Source of the DNA: Stenotrophomonas maltophilia
GTDB lineage: Bacteria > Pseudomonadota > Gammaproteobacteria > Xanthomonadales > Xanthomonadaceae
NCBI GenBank assembly: GCA_002364755.1
Contig: DEZI01000021.1
Span: 1 to 64,000 of the forward strand
Length of the DNA stretch: 64,000 nucleotides
Direction: 5' to 3'
The notes beneath the pieces are model-generated. The model saw only the letters and a program-made list of their open reading frames with translations. It made no database searches and was not told the DNA's origin. Of the stretch, positions 16,016 to 28,458 are shown one piece after another (the first letter of the stretch is position 1; each line of letters begins with the position of its first letter). A program made the position numbers and the translations under genes.

Positions 16016-16387
16016 TTACCAGCCGCGATGACGGCCGCGATCGTGGTAGTGGCGGCGGTCATGGCCACGGTCGTGGTAGCCGCGGCTGTAACCGCGGTTG
16101 TAGCCGCGATCGTAGCGACGGTTGTCATAGCGGCGGTCATAGCGGTTGTCGTGGCGGTCCCTGGTGGTCAGGTTGCCGATGGCACCACCGGCCACCGCGC
16201 CGCCGACGGTCGCGGTCGGGTCGCCGTTGGAGATCAGATGGCCGGCCACGCCGCCCACCACCGCACCGACCACGGTGCGCTTGTCCTTCCTCGACATCGC
16301 GCTGGCATCGCTGACCACCGCCACGCCGGCCAGCAGGGCAAGGGCCATCGCCAGGCCACGGAAGCTGATTGCGGACGTACTGATCAT
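16016..16387 (-). CDS. Glycine-zipper secreted protein with Arg/Tyr/His-rich tail
   Basis: 123 residues from ATG 16387 with a good AGGAGA site. A Sec signal (MALALLAGVAVVSDASA) precedes a glycine-zipper segment (VVGAVVGGVAGHLI and AVAGGAIGNL), as in Rickettsia 17-kDa-like outer-membrane proteins. The last 45 residues are a low-complexity tail of RYDRGY and HDRGH repeats, strongly basic. The zipper suggests envelope membrane insertion; the tail might bind metal or nucleic acid. Function unknown. Confidence 0.8.
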   Translation of the reverse strand: MISTSAISFRGLAMALALLAGVAVVSDASAMSRKDKRTVVGAVVGGVAGHLISNGDPTATVGGAVAGGAIGNLTTRDRHDNRYDRRYDNRRYDRGYNRGYSRGYHDRGHDRRHYHDRGRHRGW

Positions 16388-16615
16388 GTTCGGTTCTCCT
16401 GTCTGGGGCTTGCCACGGTGGGTAGGGAGGGCGGGGGCGCCCTGGCTGCCGTGCTGTCCAAAGTGGTCTTCCAACATTGTCGGAACATTGCGCGTGGACG
16501 GCCTGCGGCGTGCGTATTCATCTAGCGTCACGGGCGATGAAGCGCACCTGAAAATCCGCCTGAATGGGAGCTGCAGCACGTGGGGCCGACACGTTTCCTT
16601 CAGGAACGCGGCAAC

Positions 16616-16654
16616 GGGGCCGGAGCCCTTTCCTGCGGAAAGGGATCCGACCCC
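16616..16654. repeat. GGGGTC...GACCCC dispersed palindrome (variant GGGGCC head)
   Basis: A hairpin with GGAGCCCTTTCC/GGAAAGGGATCC arms, ending CGACCCC, eight bases beyond the effector stop. Confidence 0.8.
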
Positions 16655-16661
16655 GCCTGGA

Positions 16662-18668
16662 TCAATGACCCATCGCGCGCTGGGTCTGGCGCTGCTGCTC
16701 CTGGTGCTGCTGGGTGTCCTGCTGCAGAACGTTCGGTGCACCCTGCACCGCGCCGCTGTTCAACGCCATGCTCTGTTCGCTGGCGGCCTTCACGTCCACC
16801 GCCGCACGCATCGCGGCCGGGTCGTTCATCGCGCCCTGCAGGGCGAACAGGCGCTCACCGTTGGTGCTGGGCACCACCGAATCAATGCGCTGCAGGCCGG
16901 CTTCATGCGACTGGCGGGTCAGCGATGCGGCAGCTGCTTCCAGCGAATGGCGATCCTTGAAGGTGCCGGCCGGCAGCTGCTCCAGGCTGTTCACCGCCTG
17001 GTTGTACATCGGGTTGCGCGGGTGGCGTTCGTCGTTCAGCAGCGGACGCTCGCGCGCCTCCTGCATCGCGCCCTGGGTCTTCGGACCGATGATGCCGTCC
17101 ACGGCCAGGCCGTTGTCCTTCTGGAACTGGCGCACCGCCGCTTCGGTGTTGCGGCCGAATTTGCCGTCCTCGAACAGCGGCTTGCCGTCGGCACCGACAT
17201 AGCCCAGGTGGCCGAGACTCTCCTGCACCTTGCGCACGCCTTCGCTGTGGTCGCCCTGGCGATGGATCTCGTTGCGTGCGGCCTGCGGTGCGGCCACGGT
17301 GGCCTGCGCCGGCGCGTCCTTGTGCTGGCCCTGCTGCTGCGTCTGGGTGCGCGTCTCCAGCAGGTCACGCGCCTTGTGCAGCGGGTCGGAGGCGAACAGC
17401 TTCCAGTTCGGGCGGTTCTCCACCTGCTTCAGGTAGTCCTCCACCGGCATGGTGTGCACGCCCTGCTTGCCGGTGGACTGGCTGATCAGCAGCTTGTCGG
17501 TGTTCGGGTCGCGCACCACCATCACGATGTGGTCGATGCTGTTCCAGTGCTCGTGCTTGGTCTTGGCCGTATCCAGGCCGATCACCATGCCTTCCTGCAG
17601 CGCACCCGGCTTGAGGATGTCGTCGCGCTGCAGCAGCACGCCCGAATCCTTGTAGGCCTGCTGCACGATGCCGCCGGAGCCGGCGAAGCCCAGCTTGATG
17701 CGGTCCGCATCACCGTAGACGGCGCGGCCGGCCTTCTGGTTGATCTCGTCCTGGGTCTTGTTGAGCATCGTGCCGACCCAGCCCGAGCAGTCCACGTAGC
17801 CCTGGTCGACGTTCTTGCCGGTGATGCCATTGCCACGGTAGTACTGGCTGGACGGGATGTTGATGGCGTACTTGACGTCGTCGTACTTCACGCCTGCCTC
17901 GTAGGCGGCGCTGAGGCTGATGCCCGGCTTGTCCTGGTTGGCCGCCACGGGTGCGGCCACGGTGGCGGCGGTGGGTGCCGGCACCGTCTGGGTCGGGCCG
18001 GCCGGTGCCTGCACCGGGGCGCTGCGTGCTGGCGCATCGGCGCTGATCGGCGCGATGTTCTTTTCCGGAATGCTGATGCCGTCGTACTTGCGGTCGTAAT
18101 ACTGGGCGAAGGTGCTGGCCAGGTCCTTGTCGTTCATCGTGCTCATTTCCGCACGCGTGTGGCCGGTCAGCGCCTGGATGTCACTGCCGATCTGGCCCAT
18201 GATCCGCGGCCGCATGTTGATCACATCGCCGTGGCCATCACGCACCACGCCGAAGGTGCCGGTGGCGATGGCGGTCTGGATCGAGCCATAGCCGGCCGCA
18301 CCCTGCTGGTGTGCCAGGTACAGGTCCAGGCCGGTGGGCGAGGCCTCGCCGGACAGGTACGGGTGGCCGGTGCGCTCATGGCGCTTCTGCATGTCGGCCA
18401 GGTTGCGCTGGAACATGTCCGCGGCCGCTTCGGTGTTGCGGGTCGGGTCGTACTCGTGGCCGGTCAGGCCGTACTGGCGCGCCGAAGACGGCAGGAACTG
18501 GAACAGGCCCTTGGCATCGGTGCGGCTGTTGTGCGCGCGTTCGTCGAACTGCCCGCCGGTCTCGATGTGGGCGAAGCGCAGGAAATCCTCGCTGGAAATC
18601 CCCTTGCGCTGGGCGACCTGTTCGATGATGTCGAGAACTTCCTGTCTGCTGTAGTCACGCTGTGCCAT
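16662..18668 (-). CDS. Type IV secretion antibacterial effector: lytic transglycosylase + CHAP/NlpC-like + peptidoglycan-binding + XVIPCD
   Basis: 668 residues without a signal peptide. Domains in order: SLT/lysozyme-like at about 5-110 (candidate catalytic Glu36 in AHIETGGQF); an amidase-like papain fold at about 265-410 with DCSGW (Cys294) and HWNSIDHIVMVV; PG_binding_1 at about 460-525 (VRKVQESLGHLGY, GKFGRNTEAAVRQFQ); and from about 546 the XVIPCD secretion signal (NPMYNQAVNSLEQL, RIDSVVPSTNGERLFALQG, Gln-rich end). XVIPCD tails target Xanthomonadales T4SS effectors that kill rival bacteria. The adjacent lipoprotein is the likely immunity protein. The T4SS machinery is not in the window. 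Confidence 0.88.
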   Translation of the reverse strand: MAQRDYSRQEVLDIIEQVAQRKGISSEDFLRFAHIETGGQFDERAHNSRTDAKGLFQFLPSSARQYGLTGHEYDPTRNTEAAADMFQRNLADMQKRHERTGHPYLSGEASPTGLDLYLAHQQGAAGYGSIQTAIATGTFGVVRDGHGDVINMRPRIMGQIGSDIQALTGHTRAEMSTMNDKDLASTFAQYYDRKYDGISIPEKNIAPISADAPARSAPVQAPAGPTQTVPAPTAATVAAPVAANQDKPGISLSAAYEAGVKYDDVKYAINIPSSQYYRGNGITGKNVDQGYVDCSGWVGTMLNKTQDEINQKAGRAVYGDADRIKLGFAGSGGIVQQAYKDSGVLLQRDDILKPGALQEGMVIGLDTAKTKHEHWNSIDHIVMVVRDPNTDKLLISQSTGKQGVHTMPVEDYLKQVENRPNWKLFASDPLHKARDLLETRTQTQQQGQHKDAPAQATVAAPQAARNEIHRQGDHSEGVRKVQESLGHLGYVGADGKPLFEDGKFGRNTEAAVRQFQKDNGLAVDGIIGPKTQGAMQEARERPLLNDERHPRNPMYNQAVNSLEQLPAGTFKDRHSLEAAAASLTRQSHEAGLQRIDSVVPSTNGERLFALQGAMNDPAAMRAAVDVKAASEQSMALNSGAVQGAPNVLQQDTQQHQEQQRQTQRAMGH

Positions 18669-18772
18669 GACGTTTTCCTCTGGGGTTGATGGAGCGGCCT
18701 GGGCCGCGTTTCGCCAACCGGACTCATCCTTGAGTCATCAACATGTCGGTCAACAGGTACTGCGATGTGTGC

Positions 18773-19714
18773 TTACGGCGCCGCGTAGGCCTTGCGTGCG
18801 GCGTCGTAGCGGTACTGGCGCGCGTCGGCGGCACCCAGCGCACGGGTCTGGCCCGGGGCGGCGATGGTGGTGCCGGTTTCGCTCACGCGGATGGCCGGCA
18901 GGTCGCTGCCCGGCACGGCCTCGAAGGCCAGCGTGCCCTGGCTGCTGATGCAGGGCATCACTGCACCCTCGTCGCAGGCCGCCGAATTGTCCTCGCCGGT
19001 GATAACGGTGCCGGCGCTGGCCCAGACCTGGCCATCCTCGGATTTCTCGTAATCCGGGTTGAACAGCAGGATCTCGTAGCTTTCCACGCTGACGCCGCTG
19101 CTGAAGGCGCGGGTCGGTACGGCCAGCAGCAGCTTGCCCGACGCCGTGCGGTGTTCCACCGGCGTGCGCTTGCTGTCCACGTCCGGCGCGCTGCCGTAGG
19201 CACCGATGGCGCCGATCCACGGTTCAGCGCCCTTGAACACCCACGGACGGTCCGGCTTGTCGCCGGTCAGGGTGAAGGTGGCTTCGGAGAGGGTGACGCG
19301 GCTGTCCGGGCCAGCCTCGTCTTCGCCGGCCTTGCCGAACTTCTGCGGGGTGTTCCAGGCAAAGCCGGTGTAGTAGCGGGTGCCGGCCAGTTCATAGGTG
19401 TGGCCGAACCAGAACGTGGCCACGCTGCCGTTGGCCACTTCGTAGGAAACGGCGCCATCGCCGTCCACCTGGTAGATGAAGTACAGCACGCTGCCGGCAT
19501 CGGGCGGCGTGGCAACGGCCGCGGGGGTCGCGGCGGCGGTAGCGGAGCTCTGCATCGGGGCAACTTCCTGTCGTGGCGCGTCGGCGCCCTGCGGTGACGC
19601 GGTCGAGGTAGAAGGGGTGCATGCGCTGGCCAGCAGCGAAACGGCAAGACCAGCCAATGCCAGACGCAATCGCGTACGGGCCGGTGCCAGGCAGACGGTG
19701 GGGGAATGGATCAT
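18773..19714 (-). CDS. Lipoprotein in immunity position next to the T4SS effector
   Basis: 313 residues from ATG 19714 (GGAGAGG upstream). The lipobox is LLASAC (Cys near 32), then a Thr/Ser/Ala linker and a folded domain with VLYFIYQVDGDGAVSYEV and repeated Gly-rich beta segments. It contains several cysteines (DNSAACDEGAVMPC). It ends 104 bp upstream of the effector gene on the same strand. Known XVIPCD effectors pair with periplasmic lipoprotein inhibitors encoded alongside, so this is my candidate for self-protection (inference). I do not recognise the domain itself. Confidence 0.7.
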   Translation of the reverse strand: MIHSPTVCLAPARTRLRLALAGLAVSLLASACTPSTSTASPQGADAPRQEVAPMQSSATAAATPAAVATPPDAGSVLYFIYQVDGDGAVSYEVANGSVATFWFGHTYELAGTRYYTGFAWNTPQKFGKAGEDEAGPDSRVTLSEATFTLTGDKPDRPWVFKGAEPWIGAIGAYGSAPDVDSKRTPVEHRTASGKLLLAVPTRAFSSGVSVESYEILLFNPDYEKSEDGQVWASAGTVITGEDNSAACDEGAVMPCISSQGTLAFEAVPGSDLPAIRVSETGTTIAAPGQTRALGAADARQYRYDAARKAYAAP

Positions 19715-19930
19715 GCGCCTCTCCATGGTGTGCGGGCGCTGGGCAAGACGGCCAACGCAGAAAACCGGCCACCCACGCAGGGGCAGCACGATGTAGTGAT
19801 GAGCCGGTCGATTCCTTCGACCTCGCATGGGAGAGCCCATCGCGGCGGATCATGGCACAACCGCTACGGCGATCACAGGGGGAGGCGGACGTGAAGGACG
19901 GAGCAGTCCTGTGAAACTGCGAACCAGTTC

Positions 19931-20569
19931 TCAGATTTTCCCGTCACGCAGGTAGTCGAACAGTTCGGCATCGCCCTTCAGGCCCAGCTTGAGCATCGCA
20001 TCGCCCTTCTGCCTGCTGATGGTGCTGACGCTCTTGTGCAGCTGCAGGGAGATTTCCTTGACCGTCATGCCGGTGCCGAGCAGGCGCAGCACTTCCACCT
20101 CACGCGGCGACAGCGGCTTGCCATCCCCCTCGCGCATGCGCCAGCTGCCCGCTTCCTCCACCCGCTCGCGCAGGCTGCGGCTGATGTAGGACTGGCCGCG
20201 ATAGACCGTCTGGATGGCCTGCGGCAGTTCCTCCATCGACGAGCTCTTGTCGACCAGGCCGAGCACGCCGCAGTCCAGCACCATGCGCAGGATGGCCAGG
20301 TTGTTGGACACGCTGAGCATCAGCACCGGCAGGTCGGGGTAGCGCCGGCGGATCATGCCGATCATCGCGAAGCCATCGGCCTGGGCGCTGCCGGGCATCG
20401 AGTAGTCGGTCACCAGCATGTCGCAGGGCTGGCTGGCCAGCACGGCCATCAACGCCTGCACGCTCTCCGCTTCACCGACGACCCGGCCGACGCCGCTGGC
20501 CTCGATCACGGCACGGGTGCCGATGCGTACTACGGGGTGGTCGTCTGCGATGATGATGCGCAAGGTCAT
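19931..20569 (-). CDS. NarL/LuxR-type response regulator
   Basis: 212 residues: a receiver domain with acidic pocket ADDHP, phosphoacceptor Asp55 (LVTDYSMPG) and Lys in VDKSSSMEE, then a LuxR-type helix-turn-helix (LSPREVEVLRLLGTGMTVKE). It resembles RcsB/BvgA/EvgA. It is divergent from the hybrid kinase, 76 bp apart, so the two should form one phosphorelay. Shared control from the intergenic region is likely. Confidence 0.9.
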   Translation of the reverse strand: MTLRIIIADDHPVVRIGTRAVIEASGVGRVVGEAESVQALMAVLASQPCDMLVTDYSMPGSAQADGFAMIGMIRRRYPDLPVLMLSVSNNLAILRMVLDCGVLGLVDKSSSMEELPQAIQTVYRGQSYISRSLRERVEEAGSWRMREGDGKPLSPREVEVLRLLGTGMTVKEISLQLHKSVSTISRQKGDAMLKLGLKGDAELFDYLRDGKI

Positions 20570-20645
20570 GCTCTAGTATGGCCTTTCGGGCAGTGCCGGC
20601 CGCGAGCTGCGCGGTACCAGGCGGGTTTCTGGGAGAACGTCGCAG

Positions 20646-24254
<3,609 letters not shown>

Positions 24255-24277
24255 GTGGCCGGCTATTGCGACGCCTG

Positions 24278-24676
24278 CTACTGCGATGCATGTTCCTGCA
24301 GGTAGGCGATCACCAACGCGCGGCGTTCGGCGCTGGGGAAGGCGTTGTACATGCGCGTGCCCGGCACCACGTGGGTGGGCGACTGCAGGAAGGTGTCCAG
24401 GGTCTGCGCGCTCCACACGAAGCCGGCGCGGCGCATGCCGTCCGAATAGGCGTAGTCGGGCAGGCTGCCGGCGCGGCGGCCGATCACGCCGTGCAGGTTG
24501 GGGCCGAAGCGGTGGATGCCACCGGCCTTGACCGTGTGGCAGCCGGCACAGATCTCAAAGGCATGCTGCTGGGCCCGCAGTCGTGTCTGTGCGGGCGTCA
24601 GCGGTGCCGGCGGCGTGCGCTGGCAGGCCGTGGTGGCCAAGGCGAGGGTCAGCAGCAGGGGCAGGCAGGCGCGCAT
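24278..24676 (-). CDS. Class I c-type cytochrome
   Basis: 132 residues from ATG 24676 with a signal (LLLTLALATTAC; possible lipoprotein). The heme motif is CAGCH, with KAGGIHRFGPNLHGVIGRRAG after it and an axial Met in GTRMYNAF, as in cytochrome c2/c552-type soluble carriers. It follows ETF-QO on the same strand by 65 bp. An electron-carrier role in the periplasm is clear; the partner oxidase is not. Confidence 0.85.
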   Translation of the reverse strand: MRACLPLLLTLALATTACQRTPPAPLTPAQTRLRAQQHAFEICAGCHTVKAGGIHRFGPNLHGVIGRRAGSLPDYAYSDGMRRAGFVWSAQTLDTFLQSPTHVVPGTRMYNAFPSAERRALVIAYLQEHASQ

Positions 24677-24741
24677 GGGCGGGCAGGATAACGGTGTGCC
24701 CGCGGCAGCGGGCTGCGACATGCGGTCGCAGCCCGGCGCCA

Positions 24742-26427
24742 TCACATGCCCGAGTAGTTCGGGCCGCCGCCGCCCTGCGGGGTCACCCAGACGATGTTCT
24801 GGGTGGGGTCCTTGATGTCGCAGGTCTTGCAGTGCACGCAGTTCTGCGCGTTGATCTGCAGGCGCGCGCTGTCACCTTCGCCGACGAACTCGTAGACACC
24901 GGCCGGGCAGTAGCGCGCTTCCGGGCCAGCGTACTCAGCCAGGTTCACCTGCACCGGCACGCTGGCGTCCTTCAACGTCAGGTGGCTGGGCTGGTTCTCG
25001 TCGTGGTTGGTGCTGCTCAGGAACACCGAGCTGAGACGATCGAAGGTCAGCACGCCGTCGGGCTTGGGGTAGGCGATGCGCGTGTGCTTGGCCGCCGGTT
25101 CCAGGCAGGCGTGGTCCGGGGTGCTGTGGCGCAGGGTCCACGGCGGGTTGCGCACACCCAGCTTGGGCAGCAGCCACTGCTCGATGCCGGTCATCAGCGT
25201 GGCCACGGTCTGGCCCTTCTTGAACCACTGCTTGAAGTTCTTGGCCTGCTGCAGCTCGGTGAACAGCCAGCTGGCTTCGAACGCCTTCGGGTAGGCGTCC
25301 AGTTCATCGTGCTGGCGGTCGGCGGCCAGGGCATCGAAGGCCGCATCGGCGCACAGCATGCCGGTCTTGATCGCGGCGTGGCTGCCCTTGATGCGGCTGA
25401 CGTTGAGGTAGCCGGCCTCGCAGCCGACCAGCGCGCCACCGGGGAACACCGTCTTCGGCAGCGACATCAGGCCACCGGCGGTGATGGCGCGGGCGCCGTA
25501 GCCGATGCGGGTGCCGCCTTCCAGGTGCTTGCGGATGGACGGGTGGGTCTTGAAGCGTTGGAACTCCTCGAACGGGCTCAGCCACGGGTTCTTGTAGTCC
25601 AGGCCGACCACATAACCGACGGCGACCTTGCCGCCGTCGGCGTGGTACAGGAACGCGCCGCCGTAGGTGTCGTTGTCCAGCGGCCAGCCGGCCGCATGCA
25701 CCACCAGGCCGGGCTCGTGCTTGGCCGGGTCGATCTGCCACAGCTCCTTGATGCCGATGCCGTAGGCCTGCGGGTCCTTGCCTTCATCCAGCTTGTAGCG
25801 GGCGATCAGCTGGCGGCCGAGGTGGCCGCGCGCGCCTTCGCCGAAGATCGTGTACTTGGCATGCAGGGCCATGCCGCGCTCGAAGGCCGGGCCGATGCTG
25901 CCGTCCTTCTCGATGCCCATGTCGCCGGTGGCTACGCCGATCACCGCGCCATCGTCGCTGTACAGCACCTCGGCGGCGGCGAAGCCGGGGAAGATCGCCA
26001 CTTCCAGCGCTTCGGCCTGCTGCGCCAGCCAGCGGGTCACTTCACCCAGGCTGATGATGTAGTTCCCTTCGTTGTGGAAGCACTCCGGCAGCAGCGCGTT
26101 GGGCGTGCTGCGCGCGCCGGTCTCGCTGAGGAACAGGAACTCGTCGCGGGTGACCTTCTGCTTCAGCGGTGCGCCGCGCTCGGCCCAGTCCGGGAACAGT
26201 TCGGTCAGGGCGCGCGGGTCCATCACCGCGCCGGACAGCACGTGTGCGCCCGGCTCGGAGCCCTTTTCCAGCACGCACACCGACAGCTCGCGGCCGGCTT
26301 CCACCGCGCGCTGGCGCAGGCGGATCGCGGTGGCCAGGCCGGCCGGGCCGGCACCGACGATCACCACGTCGAATTCCATTACTTCACGTGGGGGGAGGGC
26401 GTTGGCTTCAGCGCTCATCGATTGCAT
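24742..26427 (-). CDS. Electron transfer flavoprotein-ubiquinone oxidoreductase
   Basis: 561 residues from ATG 26427 (MQSMSAEANAL). An N-terminal Rossmann FAD motif (VVIVGAGPAGLATAIRLRQ) is followed by the typical ETF-QO domain (EKGSEPGAHVLSGAVMDP) and a C-terminal 4Fe-4S ferredoxin region with CPAGVYEFV and CVHCKTCDIKDP. It passes electrons from reduced ETF to ubiquinone at the membrane. It is divergent from the acyl-CoA dehydrogenase gene, which produces reduced ETF. ETF subunits are not in the window. Confidence 0.95.
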   Translation of the reverse strand: MQSMSAEANALPPREVMEFDVVIVGAGPAGLATAIRLRQRAVEAGRELSVCVLEKGSEPGAHVLSGAVMDPRALTELFPDWAERGAPLKQKVTRDEFLFLSETGARSTPNALLPECFHNEGNYIISLGEVTRWLAQQAEALEVAIFPGFAAAEVLYSDDGAVIGVATGDMGIEKDGSIGPAFERGMALHAKYTIFGEGARGHLGRQLIARYKLDEGKDPQAYGIGIKELWQIDPAKHEPGLVVHAAGWPLDNDTYGGAFLYHADGGKVAVGYVVGLDYKNPWLSPFEEFQRFKTHPSIRKHLEGGTRIGYGARAITAGGLMSLPKTVFPGGALVGCEAGYLNVSRIKGSHAAIKTGMLCADAAFDALAADRQHDELDAYPKAFEASWLFTELQQAKNFKQWFKKGQTVATLMTGIEQWLLPKLGVRNPPWTLRHSTPDHACLEPAAKHTRIAYPKPDGVLTFDRLSSVFLSSTNHDENQPSHLTLKDASVPVQVNLAEYAGPEARYCPAGVYEFVGEGDSARLQINAQNCVHCKTCDIKDPTQNIVWVTPQGGGGPNYSGM

Positions 26428-26641
26428 GACTCTTGGGTAGGGCCGGCATCGGGGCCACCGGCGGTGCCTGGGAATCGCGCGTGCGGCCACGGGCGAAACG
26501 GTTGTTTGAATGTGTCAGGGTACCGGGCCGCGCGTGATCGAGCTAGATAGACGCCGTTCACCGCACGATTGCTGCGGCGCAGCGTAATGTCCCGGCTCCG
26601 AATGACCGACAATGGCCCGGTCCTGACTGCGCGTGAGTGCC

Positions 26642-27805
26642 ATGGCTTTGCATCCGTACGATCTGTTCGATGTCCGTTCCCTGCTCAGCGAGGAAGAGCG
26701 CGCGGTGCAGGACAGCGTGGCCCGCTTCACCAACGAACGCGTGCTGCCGATCATCGGCGATGCCTTCGACCAGGCCCGCTTCCCCGAAGAGCTGGTGCCG
26801 GAGGTGGCCGCCCTGGGCCTGCTCGGCGCGACCCTGCCGGCCGAATACGGCGGCGGCGACCTCGGTGCGGTCAGCTACGGCCTGATCTGCCAGGAGCTGG
26901 AGCGCGGCGATTCGGGCCTGCGCAGCTTCGTGTCGGTGCAGAGCTCGCTGTGCATGTACCCCATCTACGCCTACGGCAGCGAGGAACAGCGCCGCCAATG
27001 GCTGCCGGCGATGGCGCGCGGTGAACTGATCGGCTGCTTCGGCCTGACCGAGGCGCACGGCGGCTCCGACCCGGCCAGCATGAAGACCCGCGCGGTGCGC
27101 GACGGCAGCGACTGGCGCATCAACGGCAGCAAGATGTGGATCACCAGCGGACCGGTGGCCGACCTGGCCATCGTCTGGGCGCAGACCGAGGACGGCATCC
27201 AGGGCTTCGTGCTGGAAAAGGGCATGGCCGGTTTCACCACGCAGGAGATCAAGCACAAGATGAGCCTGCGCGCCTCGCTGACCGGTGCGTTGTATTTCGA
27301 TGACGTGCGCGTGCCCGACAGCCACCGCCTGCCGAACGTGAAGGGCCTGAAGGGCCCGCTGGGCTGCCTGACCCAGGCCCGCTTCGGCATCAGCTGGGGC
27401 CCGATCGGTTCGGCCATCGCCTGCCTCGATGAGGCGCTGGGCTATGCCAGGGAGCGCGTGCTGTTCGGCCGCCCGCTGGCCGCCACCCAGAGCGCGCAGA
27501 TCAAGCTGGCCGAGATGGCCCGCCGTATCACCACTGCACAGCTGCTGGCCCTGCAGCTGGGCCGCCTGAAGGAGGCCGGCCAGCTGCAGCCGCAGCAGGT
27601 CAGCCTGGCCAAGTGGAACAACTGCCGCATGGCGATCGATATCGCCCGCGAATGCCGCGACCTGCTGGGCGGCGCCGGCATCACCACCGAGCACGTGGCG
27701 ATCCGGCATGCGCTGAACCTGGAATCGGTGATCACCTATGAAGGCACCGAGACCGTGCACCAGCTGGTGATCGGTCGCGAGCTGACCGGGATCAGTGCGT
27801 TCTGA
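26642..27805 (+). CDS. gcdH: Glutaryl-CoA dehydrogenase
   Basis: 387 residues (ATG 26642) of the acyl-CoA dehydrogenase family. It shows CFGLTEAHGGSDP (FAD site), KMWITSGPVADLAIVWA, and TYEGTETVHQLVIGRELTG near the C-terminus, where the catalytic Glu (YEGTE) lies. The sequence pattern fits the GcdH branch, which decarboxylates glutaryl-CoA to crotonyl-CoA in lysine, tryptophan and benzoate breakdown. Electrons would go to ETF and then the divergent ETF-QO. Confidence 0.88.
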   Translation: MALHPYDLFDVRSLLSEEERAVQDSVARFTNERVLPIIGDAFDQARFPEELVPEVAALGLLGATLPAEYGGGDLGAVSYGLICQELERGDSGLRSFVSVQSSLCMYPIYAYGSEEQRRQWLPAMARGELIGCFGLTEAHGGSDPASMKTRAVRDGSDWRINGSKMWITSGPVADLAIVWAQTEDGIQGFVLEKGMAGFTTQEIKHKMSLRASLTGALYFDDVRVPDSHRLPNVKGLKGPLGCLTQARFGISWGPIGSAIACLDEALGYARERVLFGRPLAATQSAQIKLAEMARRITTAQLLALQLGRLKEAGQLQPQQVSLAKWNNCRMAIDIARECRDLLGGAGITTEHVAIRHALNLESVITYEGTETVHQLVIGRELTGISAF

Positions 27806-27810
27806 CGGCT

Positions 27811-27881
27811 ATCCACGCATGGCGTGGATCTACTGACATCCGCGCGTGGATCCACGGGTAGATGCCAACCTTGGTTGGCAT
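27811..27881. repeat. GTAG-type REPs: CACGC hairpin plus CCAACCTTGGTTGG palindrome
   Basis: An inverted ATCCACGCATGGCGTGGATC hairpin (27811-27830), then GTAGATGCCAACCTTGGTTG (27858 onward), a second sublineage that recurs at 39579. It sits between convergent gcdH and trmL. Confidence 0.85.
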
Positions 27882-27908
27882 GCCGTGGTCACCGCGGTTG
27901 TGCGCGCG

Positions 27909-28388
27909 TCATGCGCCGCCGGCAAACCCGTGCTGGCGCCAGGCCTCGTACATCACCACGGCCACGGTGTTGGACAGATTGAGGCTGCGGTTGTCCGGGC
28001 GCATCGGCAGGCGCAGGCGGCGACCTTCGGGCAACGCATCGAGCAGGTCCTGCGGCAGGCCGCGGCTTTCCGGCCCGAACAGGAAGGCATCGCCTTCTTC
28101 GAACCCGACGCTGTCATAGCGCACGCTGGCCCGGGTACTCAGGGCGAACAACCGCTTGGGCGCGATGCGCGCCAGCGCGGTGTCCAGGTCGGGGTGCACC
28201 TGCAGGCGCGAATACTCGTGGTAGTCCAGCCCGGCGCGCTTGAGCTGCTTGTCTTCCAGTGCGAACCCGAGCGGTTCGACCAGGTGCAGCCGCGCGCCGG
28301 TGTTGGCGCAGAGGCGGATCACATTGCCCGTGTTGGGCGGGATTTCCGGTTGGAACAGGATCACGTGGAACAGGGGCGCGGCATTCAT
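27909..28388 (-). CDS. trmL: tRNA (cytidine/uridine-2'-O-)-methyltransferase TrmL
   Basis: 159 residues from ATG 28388. SPOUT-fold knot motifs are clear: NTGNVIRLCANTGARLHLV near residue 19, FLFGPESRGLP near 102 and LRLPMRPDNRSLNLSNTVAV near 126. TrmL methylates the ribose at position 34 of tRNA-Leu isoacceptors. The frame continues upstream of 28388 but without protein-like sequence. Confidence 0.95.
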   Translation of the reverse strand: MNAAPLFHVILFQPEIPPNTGNVIRLCANTGARLHLVEPLGFALEDKQLKRAGLDYHEYSRLQVHPDLDTALARIAPKRLFALSTRASVRYDSVGFEEGDAFLFGPESRGLPQDLLDALPEGRRLRLPMRPDNRSLNLSNTVAVVMYEAWRQHGFAGGA

Positions 28389-28458
28389 CGCTGCAGTGTA
28401 CCTGCGACCGATGCCGCCATTACGGCGCACGCCCTGCGCGGGGCAGGGCGGACGCCGC

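Noticed and set aside
16473..16490. Direct repeat AACATTG with 11-bp spacing
   Set aside because: Two short copies only; could be chance and no partner regulator is evident.
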